Assembly (NCBI GenBank): GCA_018240435.1
Contig: JAFEFT010000037.1
Coordinates: 38,687 to 102,686, forward strand
Direction: 5' to 3'
Source of the DNA: Pseudomonadota bacterium
GTDB lineage: Bacteria > Pseudomonadota > Gammaproteobacteria > Xanthomonadales > Xanthomonadaceae
DNA: 64,000 bases
Part shown: positions 1 to 13,478 of the stretch, one piece after another
How positions within the stretch are numbered: position 1 is the first letter of the stretch
Layout of the letters: every line of letters starts with the position of its first letter
Program-made: the position numbers and the translations under genes
The notes under the pieces: model-generated
The model's input: only the letters and a program-made list of their open reading frames with translations
The model's database searches: none
What the model was told of the DNA's origin: nothing

Positions 1-2
1 CT

Positions 3-581
3 GCCAGGGAGCCTGAGGCGCGCACGCGGCCTGCGGCGGCATCGCGTCGCGAGCGACCGCGGCCGCACGCCGACGCCAGAGGCCGGCCGACGCAATCGCA
101 GGATGCGCGCCCGCAGCCGGCGCGGCCACGGCCGGAGGCCGGGGCGCGCAACGAGGAGGATTTCGATCTCGCCCGCGCTTTCGCCCTGCGCGCGCAGCAG
201 GAAAAACGCGAGCGCGAGGCGGCCGAGCGGCAGCGGCAGGAGGCGGCGCAGCGCAAGCGCGAGGCCAAGGCGAAGGTCGTGCAATTGCTGGTCGGCCAGA
301 CGCGCAACGACACCAGCGCCGAGATCGCCCGCCACTTCGAATACAACGGCAAGATTCGCCGCGTTCATGTCACCGCCGAGCAACTCAAGGCGCTCAACGC
401 CGGCGAACTGGCAGTCGTGCAGATCGACGGCCGCTATCTGCTGGTCGATGCGGCGATCGCCGCGCAAGTGCATGCGCTGTTGCCGAGCCTGATCGCGCTG
501 CGCATCGACCCGCAGGCGCCGGCAGCCGATGACCCCTACGCCGACCCCAGATACGCCATCCCCGACGACCTGGTGTGGTGA
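3..581 (+). CDS. DUF2058 family protein, 5' end outside window
   Basis: The reading frame is already open at base 3, so the N-terminus lies upstream of the window; 192 residues are visible. The first 50 or so are Arg/Pro/Ala-rich and disordered-looking. A long charged helix rich in Glu, Arg and Gln follows, then a compact C-terminal domain containing HFEYNGKIRRVHVT, QIDGRYLLV and the terminal PRYAIPDDLVW. That arrangement is the DUF2058 (YaiL-like) pattern seen in gammaproteobacteria. The function is unknown; the family is small, soluble and nucleoid/RNA-like in composition, but I infer no role from that. The stop TGA overlaps the ATG of the next gene by one base. Confidence 0.85.
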   Translation, partial: AREPEARTRPAAASRRERPRPHADARGRPTQSQDARPQPARPRPEAGARNEEDFDLARAFALRAQQEKREREAAERQRQEAAQRKREAKAKVVQLLVGQTRNDTSAEIARHFEYNGKIRRVHVTAEQLKALNAGELAVVQIDGRYLLVDAAIAAQVHALLPSLIALRIDPQAPAADDPYADPRYAIPDDLVW

Positions 582-1843
582 TGCTGTCCGCCTGGCGCGT
601 CAAGGTTCGCGAGTTCGGCAAGGCGCTCGGGCCGGGAGTCACCACCGGCGCGGCCGACGACGACCCGTCCGGCATCGCCACCTACTCGGTGGTCGGCGCC
701 CAGTTCGGCACCCAATTCCTGTGGGCATCCTGGTTCACCTGGCCGCTGATGGGCGCGGTGCAGATGATGTGCGCTCGCGTCGGCATGGTCACCGGCATGG
801 GTCTGGCTGGCGCCCTGCGTGAAAAATTTCCGCGCTGGGTGGTGGCACTGATCGCGCTGTCGTTGCTGCTGGCCAACGTCATCAATATCGCTGCCGACTT
901 GTCGGGCATGGCCGATGCCGCGCACATGCTCGGCGCCGGTTCGTCGCATGTGTGGGTGTGGCTGTTCGGTCTGGGTGTGTGCGTGGCCACCATCTGGCTG
1001 CGTTACCACCAGATTGCAAAAGTGCTCAAATGGCTGGCGCTGGCGTTGGCGGCCTATGCCATCACCGCCTTTTGGGTGACCTCCGACTGGGCCGGCGTGC
1101 TGCGGGCGACGGCCCTGCCGGAACTGCCCAAAGGGGGTGCCGCATGGGGTGCGCTGGTCGCCATCCTCGGCACCACCATCAGCCCCTACCTGTTCTTCTG
1201 GCAGGCCGGGCAGGAGATCGAGGAAGAAAAAGCCAAGGGCCGCCTGCTGCTGATCAGCCGCAAAGGCGCCACTGCCTCGGAGCTGCACGATCGCCGCATC
1301 GACATCGGCGTCGGCACGTTTTTCTCCAACATCGTGATGTTCTTCGTCATCCTCACCACGGCGATGACCTTGCACGTGCATGGCATCACCACGATAAACA
1401 CCACCAAGGACGCCGCCTCGGCGCTGCGTCCGCTGGCCGGCGAGGGCGCCTATCTGCTGTACACGCTGGGCCTGGTCGGCACCGGCTTGCTGGCGATCCC
1501 GACGCTGGCCGGATCGGCCGCGTATGCGTTCGCGGAAACCTTCGACTGGGCCTACGGGCTGGACGAGAAGTTCCGCAACGCGGTGTCGTTCTACGCCGTG
1601 TTCATCGTCGCCACCATCGCCGGCGCCGCGCTCGACTTGTTCAATGTCGATCCGATCAAGGCGCTGTACTGGTCGGCGATCGTCAATGGCTTGCTGGCCC
1701 CATTCCTGCTGGTGGCGCTGTACCTCGTCGCCACCGATCGCACGATCATGGATGGCCAGACCAGTTCGCGCATCTCTCGCTGGATGGTCGCCATCACCAC
1801 GGTGGTGATGTTCGGCGCGGCGGTGGGAATGTTTGTGTTCTGA
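581..1843 (+). CDS. NRAMP-family divalent metal transporter, non-canonical motif variant
   Basis: The 420-residue product has about 11 hydrophobic segments and the NRAMP/Slc11 fold signature. The first helix carries GAADDDPSGIATYS where classical Mn/Fe transporters have DPGN. Helix 6 reads TTISPYLFFWQ where classical members have MPHN with a metal-binding Met. This places it in the bacterial NRAMP-like subgroup rather than with typical MntH, so the ion may not be Mn2+; Mg2+ or another divalent ion is possible (inference). I chose the ATG at 581, which overlaps the upstream stop as TGATG; a GTG at 575 is also in frame. The TGA stop shares bases with a heptamer repeat array. Confidence 0.8.
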   Translation: MLSAWRVKVREFGKALGPGVTTGAADDDPSGIATYSVVGAQFGTQFLWASWFTWPLMGAVQMMCARVGMVTGMGLAGALREKFPRWVVALIALSLLLANVINIAADLSGMADAAHMLGAGSSHVWVWLFGLGVCVATIWLRYHQIAKVLKWLALALAAYAITAFWVTSDWAGVLRATALPELPKGGAAWGALVAILGTTISPYLFFWQAGQEIEEEKAKGRLLLISRKGATASELHDRRIDIGVGTFFSNIVMFFVILTTAMTLHVHGITTINTTKDAASALRPLAGEGAYLLYTLGLVGTGLLAIPTLAGSAAYAFAETFDWAYGLDEKFRNAVSFYAVFIVATIAGAALDLFNVDPIKALYWSAIVNGLLAPFLLVALYLVATDRTIMDGQTSSRISRWMVAITTVVMFGAAVGMFVF

Positions 1844-1886
1844 GGACAGAGGACAGAGGACAGAGGACAGAAGACAGAGGACAGAA
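1842..1886 (+). repeat. Heptamer array, GAGGACA/GAAGACA type, 6 units
   Basis: Six consecutive 7-bp units (GAGGACA x4, GAAGACA, GAGGACA) start exactly at the stop codon of the NRAMP gene, whose TGA supplies the first GA. Related arrays on the sense strand of the preceding gene occur at 26910, 38683 (minus) and 50083. No hairpin or T-tract is visible, so it does not look like an ordinary terminator. Confidence 0.9.
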
Positions 1887-1972
1887 AGCGGGAAGCGGGG
1901 GGCGATGGCTTCCCTGGCTGCTGCGGGCATGGTTCGCGGTGAACCGATTGCCGCCGTGATTCGCGAAGGCGC

Positions 1973-4759
<2,787 letters not shown>

Positions 4760-4808
4760 GTCGGGATCTCTTGAATGGCTGTGGGTGATGCGCGCCAAGG
4801 TACGGCGT

Positions 4809-4845
4809 GCCCCCACCCCAACCCTCCCCCGCAGGCGGGGGAGGG
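4809..4845. repeat. REP-like palindrome, copy A
   Basis: A C-rich head (CCCCACCCCAACC) leads into a perfect 11-bp inverted repeat, CCCTCCCCCGC / GCGGGGGAGGG, with a two-base loop. The same unit recurs inverted at 4901-4937 and in direct orientation twice at 43001-43113. It lies in the 202-bp gap between the two metH halves. Such extragenic palindromes are common in proteobacterial genomes; no transposase is visible in this window. Confidence 0.8.
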
Positions 4846-4900
4846 GGAGCCAAGTGCGATGCGATGATCCAGACTGACCCTGGCAGCACGGGTAGGCACT

Positions 4901-4937
4901 CCTTCCCCCGCTTGCGGGGGAAGGTCGGGATGGGGGC
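4901..4937. repeat. REP-like palindrome, copy B, inverted relative to A
   Basis: The stem CCTTCCCCCGC / GCGGGGGAAGG is followed by TCGGGATGGGGGC, the reverse complement of the copy A layout. Copies A and B form an inverted pair between metH N-half and C-half, which could fold the intercistronic mRNA and uncouple expression of the two halves (inference). Confidence 0.8.
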
Positions 4938-4961
4938 GTGTGTTGCCGACTATCGAAACCA

Positions 4962-6095
<1,134 letters not shown>

Positions 6096-6099
6096 CGCA

Positions 6100-7026
6100 T
6101 CATCCTTTCACGGCATGCAGGGCAAGTACTTCGAAATGCGGCGGGCGTTTTTCGCGCATGACCGAGCCGCACGAGGTCACATGCAATCCGGCCTTGCCCG
6201 CCATCTTCGTCAGCTCTTTGGCGGTGAAGCCAAGATTGGCGTGGCCATAAGGCGCGACCACCTCGCGGTGTTCGTGGCGGGCGATCGCGGTCACCACCAG
6301 CCGACCGCCAGGGCGCAGCACGCGCGCGGCCTCGGTCAATGCCTGCGACGGTCGCGGCGACCACGCCAGCGCCTGCATCAGCAGGGCCAGATCGAAGCTG
6401 GAATCCGGCAGATCGAGCGTGTGCATGTCGCCGACCAGCACGCGCACGTTGCGCAATTTTTTCAGGCGATCACGCGCGGCGGCGGCGACGCGCTCGCTGG
6501 CATCGACGCAGACATAACGCTCGGCGTGTGGTGCCAGCAATTCGGCGAGCGCGCCATCACCCGAGGCGATGTCGATCACCGCGCCGGGCATCAGCAGCGG
6601 CAAGGTCGCGCGCGCCATCGTCTCCCAGGTGCGGCCCGGCGAGTAGTGACGCTCCATGTCGCCGGCCACCGCATCGGCCCAGTTCTGCTCGGAGGCGCGC
6701 AGCGCCAGCACCGCCGGCAGCCGCTCGCCGTCCTGGCGCAGCAGCGGATCGTCGGTGCCCTCGCGCAGCGCGCGCCACAGCGCGGCCTCGGCACCATCGA
6801 GATCGTCGCTGAAGCGGTAATAGGCAGACACGCCGGAGCGGCGATCGCGCACCAGCGCGGCGTCCTTGAGTTTGGCCAGATGGGTCGACACCCGCGGTTG
6901 CGCCAGCCCGGTGATCGAGGCCAGTTCGGCGACCGTCAGCTCCTCGCGCTCGAGCAGCGCCAGCAGCCGCACCCGCGTCGGGTCGGCCAGCACGCGCAGG
7001 CAGGAGGACCAGTCTTCGAGGTGCAT
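6100..7026 (-). CDS. ArsR-family regulator fused to a SAM-dependent methyltransferase domain, SahR-like
   Basis: The 308-residue product starts with an ArsR winged-helix domain (about residues 5-85, [13 protein letters not shown] ... [18 protein letters not shown]) without the Cys metal-binding motif. A class I methyltransferase domain follows, with motif [14 protein letters not shown] and [11 protein letters not shown]. It is the first gene of a unit with both metH halves. SahR regulators of the ArsR family in Proteobacteria sense S-adenosylhomocysteine and control methionine-cycle genes, and the position and domain pair fit that role (inference). The ATG at 7026 lies just downstream of a perfect palindromic operator, suggesting autoregulation. 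Confidence 0.85.
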   Translation of the reverse strand: MHLEDWSSCLRVLADPTRVRLLALLEREELTVAELASITGLAQPRVSTHLAKLKDAALVRDRRSGVSAYYRFSDDLDGAEAALWRALREGTDDPLLRQDGERLPAVLALRASEQNWADAVAGDMERHYSPGRTWETMARATLPLLMPGAVIDIASGDGALAELLAPHAERYVCVDASERVAAAARDRLKKLRNVRVLVGDMHTLDLPDSSFDLALLMQALAWSPRPSQALTEAARVLRPGGRLVVTAIARHEHREVVAPYGHANLGFTAKELTKMAGKAGLHVTSCGSVMREKRPPHFEVLALHAVKG

Positions 7027-7037
7027 GAATATCCCTT

Positions 7038-7055
7038 TATCTTGATCTAAAGATA
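7038..7055 (-). promoter_or_regulatory. Candidate operator for the ArsR/SahR-like regulator
   Basis: TATCTT-GATCTA-AAGATA is a perfect 6-bp inverted repeat with a 6-bp spacer, in an AT-rich island within very GC-rich DNA. It sits 12-29 bases upstream of the regulator's ATG. An ArsR dimer typically binds such a dyad. Just beyond, the 14-mer GATGGAGGCAAACC occurs twice in tandem at about 7069-7096. Confidence 0.65.
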
Positions 7056-7169
7056 TAAGAAAAGGGTGATGGAGGCAAACCGATGGAGGCAAACCGGGAC
7101 ACGCCCGCGCGCGACCCGATCGATGCGCTGTCGACCGCCAATGGAGGTGATCGGGCGTTGGTGTTCGAC

Positions 7170-8932
7170 TCACCGGCTCGCAGGGTTCTGGTCGAGACCT
7201 TGCGTGGCGGGATGCACGAGTCCGCAGCGTTCGTCGATCGTTGCGTTGTCGATATCGACTTGCACCGGGCGGTTGACGATCCGTGGGTGGTAGACCCAAT
7301 CCGGACTGAACAAACTCCACGACGATCGTGGCTCGGGAAAGTGATTCCCGCCATGTCTGCCAGCGACTCGAAGGTGTTCTGGCTCATGCTGCGTTTGCCG
7401 GCATTGGCACGCACGGCGGCAACGCGCTGCGGAAACGCGGCCTGATAGGAATCGGAATACCACGCCAGCGCGGGGATCTCGTATTCGTGGCGCGTCCCGT
7501 GGCCGTGGCTCTGCAACGTGCAGGTGGCGGTGGGAAGCGATTCGCCGTGATCGGACTCGAACCACAGCGCCGATATCGCGCCCTCGTCCCGCAGGATGCC
7601 GATGATGGCAGCAAGGATGTGGTCGGTGTAGGCGATGGAATTGTCGTAACTGTTGACGATGCGCTGGTTCGTCGCGGTCACGCTGGCGTCGGCCGCTGCG
7701 GGGTCCGATTCGGTTGGCCGCCAGCGTTTGTACGCGATCGGGTATCGGTAGTCGTAGGTCTGGTGGCTGCCCATCAGGTGCACGACGATGAACAGGTTCT
7801 CGTTCGAGCCGTGCAGGGTTTCCCGCAACGGCTTGAGCAGCACCTCGTCGAACGTGCCTGGCGCCGACAGCGTCGTGTGGTTGAGAAACATCCGGTGTTG
7901 CGCTTCCAGCGTGATCGCCGACAACGCCGAGCCGGGCTGATCGATCGCCAGTTGGTTGGAAATCCAGTAGGTCGTGAAGCCCGCCTCGGCCATCGCGCGC
8001 AGGATCGACGCTTCCTTCCACCAACTGAGGCTGGTGACGGTGGCCGGCTTGCGCGTGAGGATTATCGGGATGGCGGTCATCGATTCGGGCCAGGCCGAAT
8101 CGAAATCGCGGATCGGCACGAGGTTGGCGGTCCGTGCCAGTTCCGGGGTGGTCGGGCGTGCGTAGCCGAACAACGACCAGTGGTCGCGGCGACTGGTTTC
8201 GCCGATCACCAGCACGTACACCTGGCGCCCAGGAACCGCCGCGGCGGCGTGCGCGCCGAAGCGAAAGCCATTCAGGCGGGCGACGTTGGCGTGCATCTGG
8301 CTCCATTCGCGGTGGAAGATCAGCAAGCGGCTGATCAGGCCGAATGGCCAGCCGTACTGGATCACGCCCAATTCCGCGGCTCGCCTGCTGCCGGCATGCA
8401 GCCGCGTATTGCGGTTCCCGCTGCCGCTGCTGGTGGTCGCGGCCGCGGCAAGCAGCATGGCCAGCGCCAGCGTTGCCATCGCCCAGCGCGTGCGCGCCGG
8501 CAGACGCAGCCTGACCCGACGGCTCGCCCATGCCGCCGCCAGCGCCAACGCCAGTGCCGCGAGCACGCACAAAGCCATCGGCACGATCAGCGGGCCGATG
8601 TATTCGCGCATTTCGCGAGGGTTGCTGGCAACCAGCGTGGCGATGATCTGTGGCGAACTCGGCCGCTGGTAGGAGGCGATGTAAAAACTTTCCAGCGGCG
8701 TGAGTGCCGCGAAGGGCAGCAAGACGAGGCAGGCGCCCCACAAACGCCCGCCGAGCACGGCCAGCAGCGCCAGCAGGAACGACGACGGCAGGATGACCGG
8801 CGCAACCCACGGATGCGGCAGATCGCTGCCGACCGCCAGCCAGAGAAGATTGGGCGCCATGACCAGCGCCAGCAGGATGAACAGCAGGGCAATCGCCAGA
8901 CGGTGGTCACGCGGGAGCGGGGTCGATGGCAT
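7170..8932 (-). CDS. Phosphoethanolamine transferase (CptA/EptC-like), frameshifted near the 3' end
   Basis: Five hydrophobic segments at the N-terminus precede a periplasmic sulfatase-fold domain with the nucleophile Thr in VIGETSRRDHWSLFGYARPTTPEL and metal ligands in ESDHGESL. The family transfers phosphoethanolamine from phospholipid to lipid A or core sugars. After AGITFPSHDRR, at about 7318-7326, the expected family C-terminus (SLFSPDWVYHPRIVN ... IDERC) continues in a different frame and ends at 7170. One missing base explains this: 1763 nt plus one gives exactly 588 codons. Without correction the frame runs to 7037 through the neighbouring operator with an unrelated tail. It is either a sequencing error or a recent mutation. 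The start is ATG 8932. Confidence 0.8.
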
Positions 8933-9145
8933 CGCGATCGGTCGGAATGCAAGCGGGTGTCGGCGATCAGTTTGCCGCACATCCGTTGCAAGCGTCGCGG
9001 GGTATCGGGGTGACGAAGCAGGATGACCGGACGCCCGCCGATGCCGGTCGCGAGGTGGCGTGCGCATCAGCGCCCGCCATCACGGCGGGACGGTCAACGC
9101 GACGGCAGGCCGTGCGCGGCGGCCATGCGAAGGGTTCGGCGCCGC

Positions 9146-10354
9146 CTATACCCGGGCAAACACCAGACTGGCATTGGTGCCGCCAAAGCCGAAGCTGTTG
9201 GACATCACCGTGCGCAAGGCGGCGTCGCGGCTGGCGCGGATGATCGGGTGGTGCTGCGCGCGCGGATCGAGTTCGTCGATGTTGGCCGAGCCGGCGACGA
9301 AGCCGTCGCGCATCATCAACAGGCTGTAGATCGCCTCGTGCACGCTGGCCGCGCCGAGCGAATGGCCGGTGAGTGCCTTGGTCGAGGAAATCGGCGGTTG
9401 CCGGGCGCCGAAGGCTTCGCCGATGGCCTGCAATTCGACGATGTCGCCGAGCGGGGTGGAGGTGCCATGGGTGTTGATGTAATCGATCGGCGCCTGCACG
9501 CCGGCCAGCGCCATGCGCATGCAGCGCACCGCGCCTTCGCCGCTGGGGGCGACCATGTCGCCGCCGTCGGAGGTGACGCCGTAGCCGATCAGTTCGCCGT
9601 GGATGCGCGCGCCGCGCGCCTTGGCGTGTTCGTAGTCTTCGAGCACCAGCATGCCGCCGCCGCCGGCGATGACGAAGCCGTCGCGGTGCGTGTCGTAAGG
9701 GCGCGAGGCGTGCTCGGGATCGGCGTTGTAGGCGGTCGACAGCGCGCCCATCGCGTCGAATTGCGCGGTCATGCCCCAGTGCAGTTCTTCGCCGCCGCCG
9801 ACGAAGACGATGTCCTGCGCGCCGTGCCGGATCAGGTCGGCACCGGCGCCGATGCAGTGCGCCGAAGTCGCGCAGGCAGCAGAAATCGAATAGCTCAGGC
9901 CGAGGATGCCGAACGCGGTGGCGAGCGTGGCCGACACGGTCGAGCACATCGTCCGCGGCACCATGCACGGGCCGACCTTGCGCACGCCCTTGGCGCGCAG
10001 CAGATCGCCGGTTTCGATCTGCCATTGCGCCGAGGCACCGCCGGAGCCGGCGATCACGCCGCTGCGCGGATGCCGGATCTGCTCGATCGCCAGCCCGGCA
10101 TCGGCGATGGCATCGCGCATCGCCACGTAGGCGTAGGCCGCGGCATCGCCCATGAAACGGCGCAGGCGGCGGTCAATGAGTGCATCCAGATCGATCGACG
10201 GCATCCCGGCAACCTGACTGCGCAGGCCGCGCAGGGCGTAGTCGGGCATCGCGCGCAGGCCGCTGATGCCCTCGCGCAGGGCGTGGCTGACGTTGTGGAC
10301 GGCATTGCCGATGCACGAGACGATGCCCATGCCGGTGACGACGACGCGACGCAT
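9146..10354 (-). CDS. fabB: 3-oxoacyl-ACP synthase I
   Basis: The 402-residue beta-ketoacyl-ACP synthase has the Cys-His-His triad: the nucleophile in SAACATSAH and the two His in NTHGTSTP and LTGHSLGAA. The N-terminus [16 protein letters not shown] is typical. FabB elongates unsaturated acyl chains in the oxygen-independent pathway begun by FabA. The ATG at 10354 overlaps the fabA stop as ATGA, so the pair is translationally coupled, which also distinguishes it from fabF. Confidence 0.96.
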   Translation of the reverse strand: MRRVVVTGMGIVSCIGNAVHNVSHALREGISGLRAMPDYALRGLRSQVAGMPSIDLDALIDRRLRRFMGDAAAYAYVAMRDAIADAGLAIEQIRHPRSGVIAGSGGASAQWQIETGDLLRAKGVRKVGPCMVPRTMCSTVSATLATAFGILGLSYSISAACATSAHCIGAGADLIRHGAQDIVFVGGGEELHWGMTAQFDAMGALSTAYNADPEHASRPYDTHRDGFVIAGGGGMLVLEDYEHAKARGARIHGELIGYGVTSDGGDMVAPSGEGAVRCMRMALAGVQAPIDYINTHGTSTPLGDIVELQAIGEAFGARQPPISSTKALTGHSLGAASVHEAIYSLLMMRDGFVAGSANIDELDPRAQHHPIIRASRDAALRTVMSNSFGFGGTNASLVFARV

Positions 10355-10869
10355 CACAGGTTCTCCGTATTGCGGAACAGGCCGACGCGCAAATCCTTGG
10401 CGAGGTAAATCTCGCGGCCATCGACGAAGGTGCGGCCATCGGCGATCACCAGTGCCAGCTTGCCGCGAATGACCCGGCGCACATCGATGACGTAGCGCAC
10501 CAGTTTCGCACTCGGCAGCACCTGCCCGGAGAACTTCACTTCGCCGACGCCGAGCGCGCGGCCACGGCCGGGCTCGCCCAACCACGGCAGGTAGAAGCCC
10601 GTGAGCTGCCACATCGCATCCAGGCCCAGGCAGCCGGGCATCACCGGGTCGCCTTCGAAATGGCAGGCGAAAAACCACAAATCGGGATGGATGTCGAGTT
10701 CGGCTTCGAGCACGCCTTTGCCATGCGCGCCGCCGGTTTCGGAGACGTGCACGATGCGGTCGAACATCAACATCGGCGGCGCGGGCAGGCGCGCGTTGTC
10801 GGCGCCGAACAGGCGGCCTTGCGCGCAGGCGTGAAGCTGCTCGCGATCGAGCGATTCGGGGCGATTCAT
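10354..10869 (-). CDS. fabA: 3-hydroxydecanoyl-ACP dehydratase/isomerase
   Basis: The 171-residue hot-dog-fold enzyme carries the active-site His in [13 protein letters not shown] and the Asp in [12 protein letters not shown]. It dehydrates 3-hydroxydecanoyl-ACP and isomerises the double bond, committing chains to unsaturated fatty acids without oxygen. I chose the ATG at 10869; an in-frame TTG lies three codons upstream. An FNR-type dyad lies 56-69 bases upstream of the start. It is coupled to fabB by ATGA. Confidence 0.96.
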   Translation of the reverse strand: MNRPESLDREQLHACAQGRLFGADNARLPAPPMLMFDRIVHVSETGGAHGKGVLEAELDIHPDLWFFACHFEGDPVMPGCLGLDAMWQLTGFYLPWLGEPGRGRALGVGEVKFSGQVLPSAKLVRYVIDVRRVIRGKLALVIADGRTFVDGREIYLAKDLRVGLFRNTENL

Positions 10870-10924
10870 GGCGGACAAGGCAGGGCGGAACCGGCGAGTG
10901 TGGCGTGCAGCATCCGGCCTGATG

Positions 10925-10938
10925 TTGACTCAGGTCAA
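10925..10938 (-). promoter_or_regulatory. FNR/CRP-family box upstream of fabAB
   Basis: TTGACTCAGGTCAA is a perfect TTGAC-N4-GTCAA inverted repeat, matching the TTGAT-N4-ATCAA pattern of FNR/Anr/Dnr regulators with the variable position being C/G. It overlaps the last codons of nadB and lies 56 bases from the fabA start. A sister box is found at 14844-14857. Confidence 0.45.
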
Positions 10939-12413
10939 GCCCGCACGGCCATGCGCTCGGGTATGGATGCGGAGGTGTCGTCCTCGCGCCAATGCGCGCC
11001 GAGGCTGCGGTCGCGGCGCAACGCGGCTTGCACGATGGCGCCGGCCAGTCGCGCCTGCCAGCCCTCACGGCCGGCCTGCAGGCAGGCCGCCCAGGCATCG
11101 GCGAGGTCGCGGCGGGTGCGCACCGGGCCGGCGGCGTTCCACAGCAGTTGTCGCAGCCAACGCAGGCGGTGCTCGTCGAGGCCGGTGCCGCGTTCGATCC
11201 AGCGCGAGCTGCCGCGCGCCGGCCAGCCGTCGCGCATCGCCAGCGCGGTGCCGAGGCGGCGTCCGCACAGCACGCCTTCGAGCAGCGAGTTGCTGGCCAG
11301 CCGGTTGCCACCGTGGACGCCGTTGCAGGCCACCTCGCCGATCGCGTGCAGGCCGGGCACGCTGGTGTTGCCGTCGGCATCGACCGCCAGCCCGCCCATG
11401 TGGAAATGCGCCGCCGGCGTCACCGGGATCGGCTGCTCGCGCGGATCGATGCCGTGCTGGCGGCAGCTGGCGAGCACGGTCGGGAAGCGTTCGTGCCAGT
11501 CGCCGGCGACCTTGCGTGCATCCAGCAGCACCCGCTGCCCTCGTTGCGCGGCGCGCCAGACCGCGCGCGAGACGACATCGCGCGGGGCCAGATCGCCGCG
11601 TGGGTCGATGCCGTCCATCAGCGGCGATCCGTGCTCGTCGCACAGCCGCGCGCCGGCGCCGCGCAGCGCCTCGGTGATCAGCGGCAGGCAGTGCACGCCG
11701 GGCAGGTCCAGCGCGGTCGGATGGAACTGCACGAATTCCATGTCGCGCAGCTGGGCGCCGGCGGCGATACCCAGCGCCAGCCCCGAACCATCGGCACCGG
11801 GCGGGTTGGAAGTGCGCGCGAACAGTGCGCCGATGCCGCCGCTGGCCAGCACCACCGCCCGCGCCATGATTTCGCAGGTGCTGCCATCGCCGGCGCGCAC
11901 GCGCACGCCACGGGCGGCCTGTCCGCGCAGCAGCAGCGCCTCGACATCGACCCCTTCGCGCCAGTGCACGTGCGCGGCTGCCCGCGCGCGTTCGCGCAAG
12001 GCCTGCATCACCCGCGCACCGCTGGCGTCGCCGCCGGCGTGGACGATGCGGGCGACGCCGTGGCCGCCTTCGCGCCCCAATTGCAGGCGACCATCGGCGG
12101 CGCGATCGAAGGCCACGCCCAGGCTCGCCAGCCAGGCGATCGCCGCCGGCGCCTGCGCGCACAGCCAGTGCACCCGCGCCGCATCGTTGTGCCCGGCGCC
12201 GGCGACGAGGGTGTCGTGCGCATGCGCCGCCGGGCTGTCGCCGGCGCCGATCGCCGCGGCGATGCCGCCTTGCGCCATGCCGCTGGCCTTGCCGCCGTCG
12301 CCGACCGAGCGGCTGAGCAGCAACACCGGCGCCGGCGCCGCTGCCAGTGCCAGCGACAGGCCGGCGATGCCGGCGCCGACGACGACGATGGGTTCGACGA
12401 TCGCTTCGCGCAT
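10935..12413 (-). CDS. nadB: L-aspartate oxidase
   Basis: The 492-residue flavoprotein has an N-terminal FAD dinucleotide fold ([14 protein letters not shown]), the conserved [10 protein letters not shown], and the catalytic segment with VQFHPTAL and [10 protein letters not shown]. It oxidises aspartate to iminoaspartate, using oxygen or fumarate, and hands it to NadA. It follows nadA with an ATGA overlap at 12413. The C-terminal helical domain ([21 protein letters not shown]) is intact. Confidence 0.96.
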   Translation of the reverse strand: MREAIVEPIVVVGAGIAGLSLALAAAPAPVLLLSRSVGDGGKASGMAQGGIAAAIGAGDSPAAHAHDTLVAGAGHNDAARVHWLCAQAPAAIAWLASLGVAFDRAADGRLQLGREGGHGVARIVHAGGDASGARVMQALRERARAAAHVHWREGVDVEALLLRGQAARGVRVRAGDGSTCEIMARAVVLASGGIGALFARTSNPPGADGSGLALGIAAGAQLRDMEFVQFHPTALDLPGVHCLPLITEALRGAGARLCDEHGSPLMDGIDPRGDLAPRDVVSRAVWRAAQRGQRVLLDARKVAGDWHERFPTVLASCRQHGIDPREQPIPVTPAAHFHMGGLAVDADGNTSVPGLHAIGEVACNGVHGGNRLASNSLLEGVLCGRRLGTALAMRDGWPARGSSRWIERGTGLDEHRLRWLRQLLWNAAGPVRTRRDLADAWAACLQAGREGWQARLAGAIVQAALRRDRSLGAHWREDDTSASIPERMAVRA

Positions 12414-13453
12414 CAGGCCCCCGGCCGACGACCGACCGCCAGCATGCGCTGCAGGGCGCGGCGGGCACCGGCGGCGACATCCGCGGGCACTTCGACGGCA
12501 TGGCGGCCGTGCAGCAGGGCGGCGTGGATGTTCTGCAGGGTGATCTTCTGCATGTGCGGACACAGGTTGCAGGGTTTGATGAACTGGGTGGCCGGAAAGC
12601 GCGCGCGCAGGTTGTCGGCCATCGAGCACTCGGTGATCAACGCCACCCGCGGCGGCTGTTCGCGCTCCAGCCAGCCGGCCATGGCGCTGGTCGAGCCGAC
12701 GAAATCGGCTTCCGCCAGCACCTCCGGCGGGCATTCGGGATGCGCCACCAGGCGGGCGTCGAAACGCTCGCGCGCGTGCCGCGCCTGGGCGGCGGTGAAC
12801 TTCTCATGCACCTCGCACTGGCCGTGCCAGAGGATGAGTTCGACCCGGGTCTGGCGGGCGACGTGCTGGCCGAGGAATCGATCGGGCAGGAAGATCACCC
12901 GGTCGGCGCCCATCGCCTCGACCACGTCGACGGCATTGGCCGAGGTGCAGCAGGCATCCGATTGCGCCTTCACCGCCGCCGAGGTGTTGACGTAGCTGAC
13001 CACCGGCACACCCGGATGGCGCGCGCGCAAGGCGCGCACGTCGTCGGCGGTGATCGACGAGGCCAGCGAGCAGCCGGCTTCGGGATCGGGGATCAGCACC
13101 GTCTTTTCCGGTGCGAGGATCTTCGCGCTCTCGGCCATGAAATGAACGCCGCACAGCACGATCAGGTTCGATTCGCAGCGGCTGGCCGCCTGCGCCAGCG
13201 CCAGCGAATCGCCGGTGAGGTCGGCGACGCCGTGGAAGATCTCCGGCGACTGGTAGCTGTGCGCCATGATGGTCGCGCCGCGCTCGACCTTGAGGCGGTT
13301 GATGGCGTCGATCCACGGCAGGTGCAGCGGCCATTCCAGGCACGGCAGCAGCGGTTCCAGGCGCTGGCCCAGCTCGGCGTATTGCGTCGGCAGTTCATCG
13401 CGCCAGCGCGGGCGGGCCAGTTCGGGAGCGACGGGTGTTGCGAAGACGTTCAT
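12413..13453 (-). CDS. nadA: Quinolinate synthase
   Basis: The 346-residue 4Fe-4S enzyme condenses iminoaspartate with dihydroxyacetone phosphate. The three cluster cysteines are in the expected contexts: VLCGVHFM, ECPPEV with upstream His-Pro, and CNLCPHMQK. Substrate-binding segments AHSYQSPEI and YVNTSAAVKA are intact. It starts at ATG 13453, 25 bases after the chorismate mutase-UbiT gene, and overlaps nadB, so nadAB appear to belong to the same operon as the OsmC and UbiT genes. Confidence 0.96.
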   Translation of the reverse strand: MNVFATPVAPELARPRWRDELPTQYAELGQRLEPLLPCLEWPLHLPWIDAINRLKVERGATIMAHSYQSPEIFHGVADLTGDSLALAQAASRCESNLIVLCGVHFMAESAKILAPEKTVLIPDPEAGCSLASSITADDVRALRARHPGVPVVSYVNTSAAVKAQSDACCTSANAVDVVEAMGADRVIFLPDRFLGQHVARQTRVELILWHGQCEVHEKFTAAQARHARERFDARLVAHPECPPEVLAEADFVGSTSAMAGWLEREQPPRVALITECSMADNLRARFPATQFIKPCNLCPHMQKITLQNIHAALLHGRHAVEVPADVAAGARRALQRMLAVGRRPGA

Positions 13454-13478
13454 GGCGTGAATCCGTAGGCCAGCCAGG

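Noticed and set aside
7037-7169. Extended C-terminal tail of the phosphoethanolamine transferase in the uncorrected frame
   Set aside because: The tail is not family-like and runs through the palindromic operator; the true C-terminus is in another frame ending at 7170.
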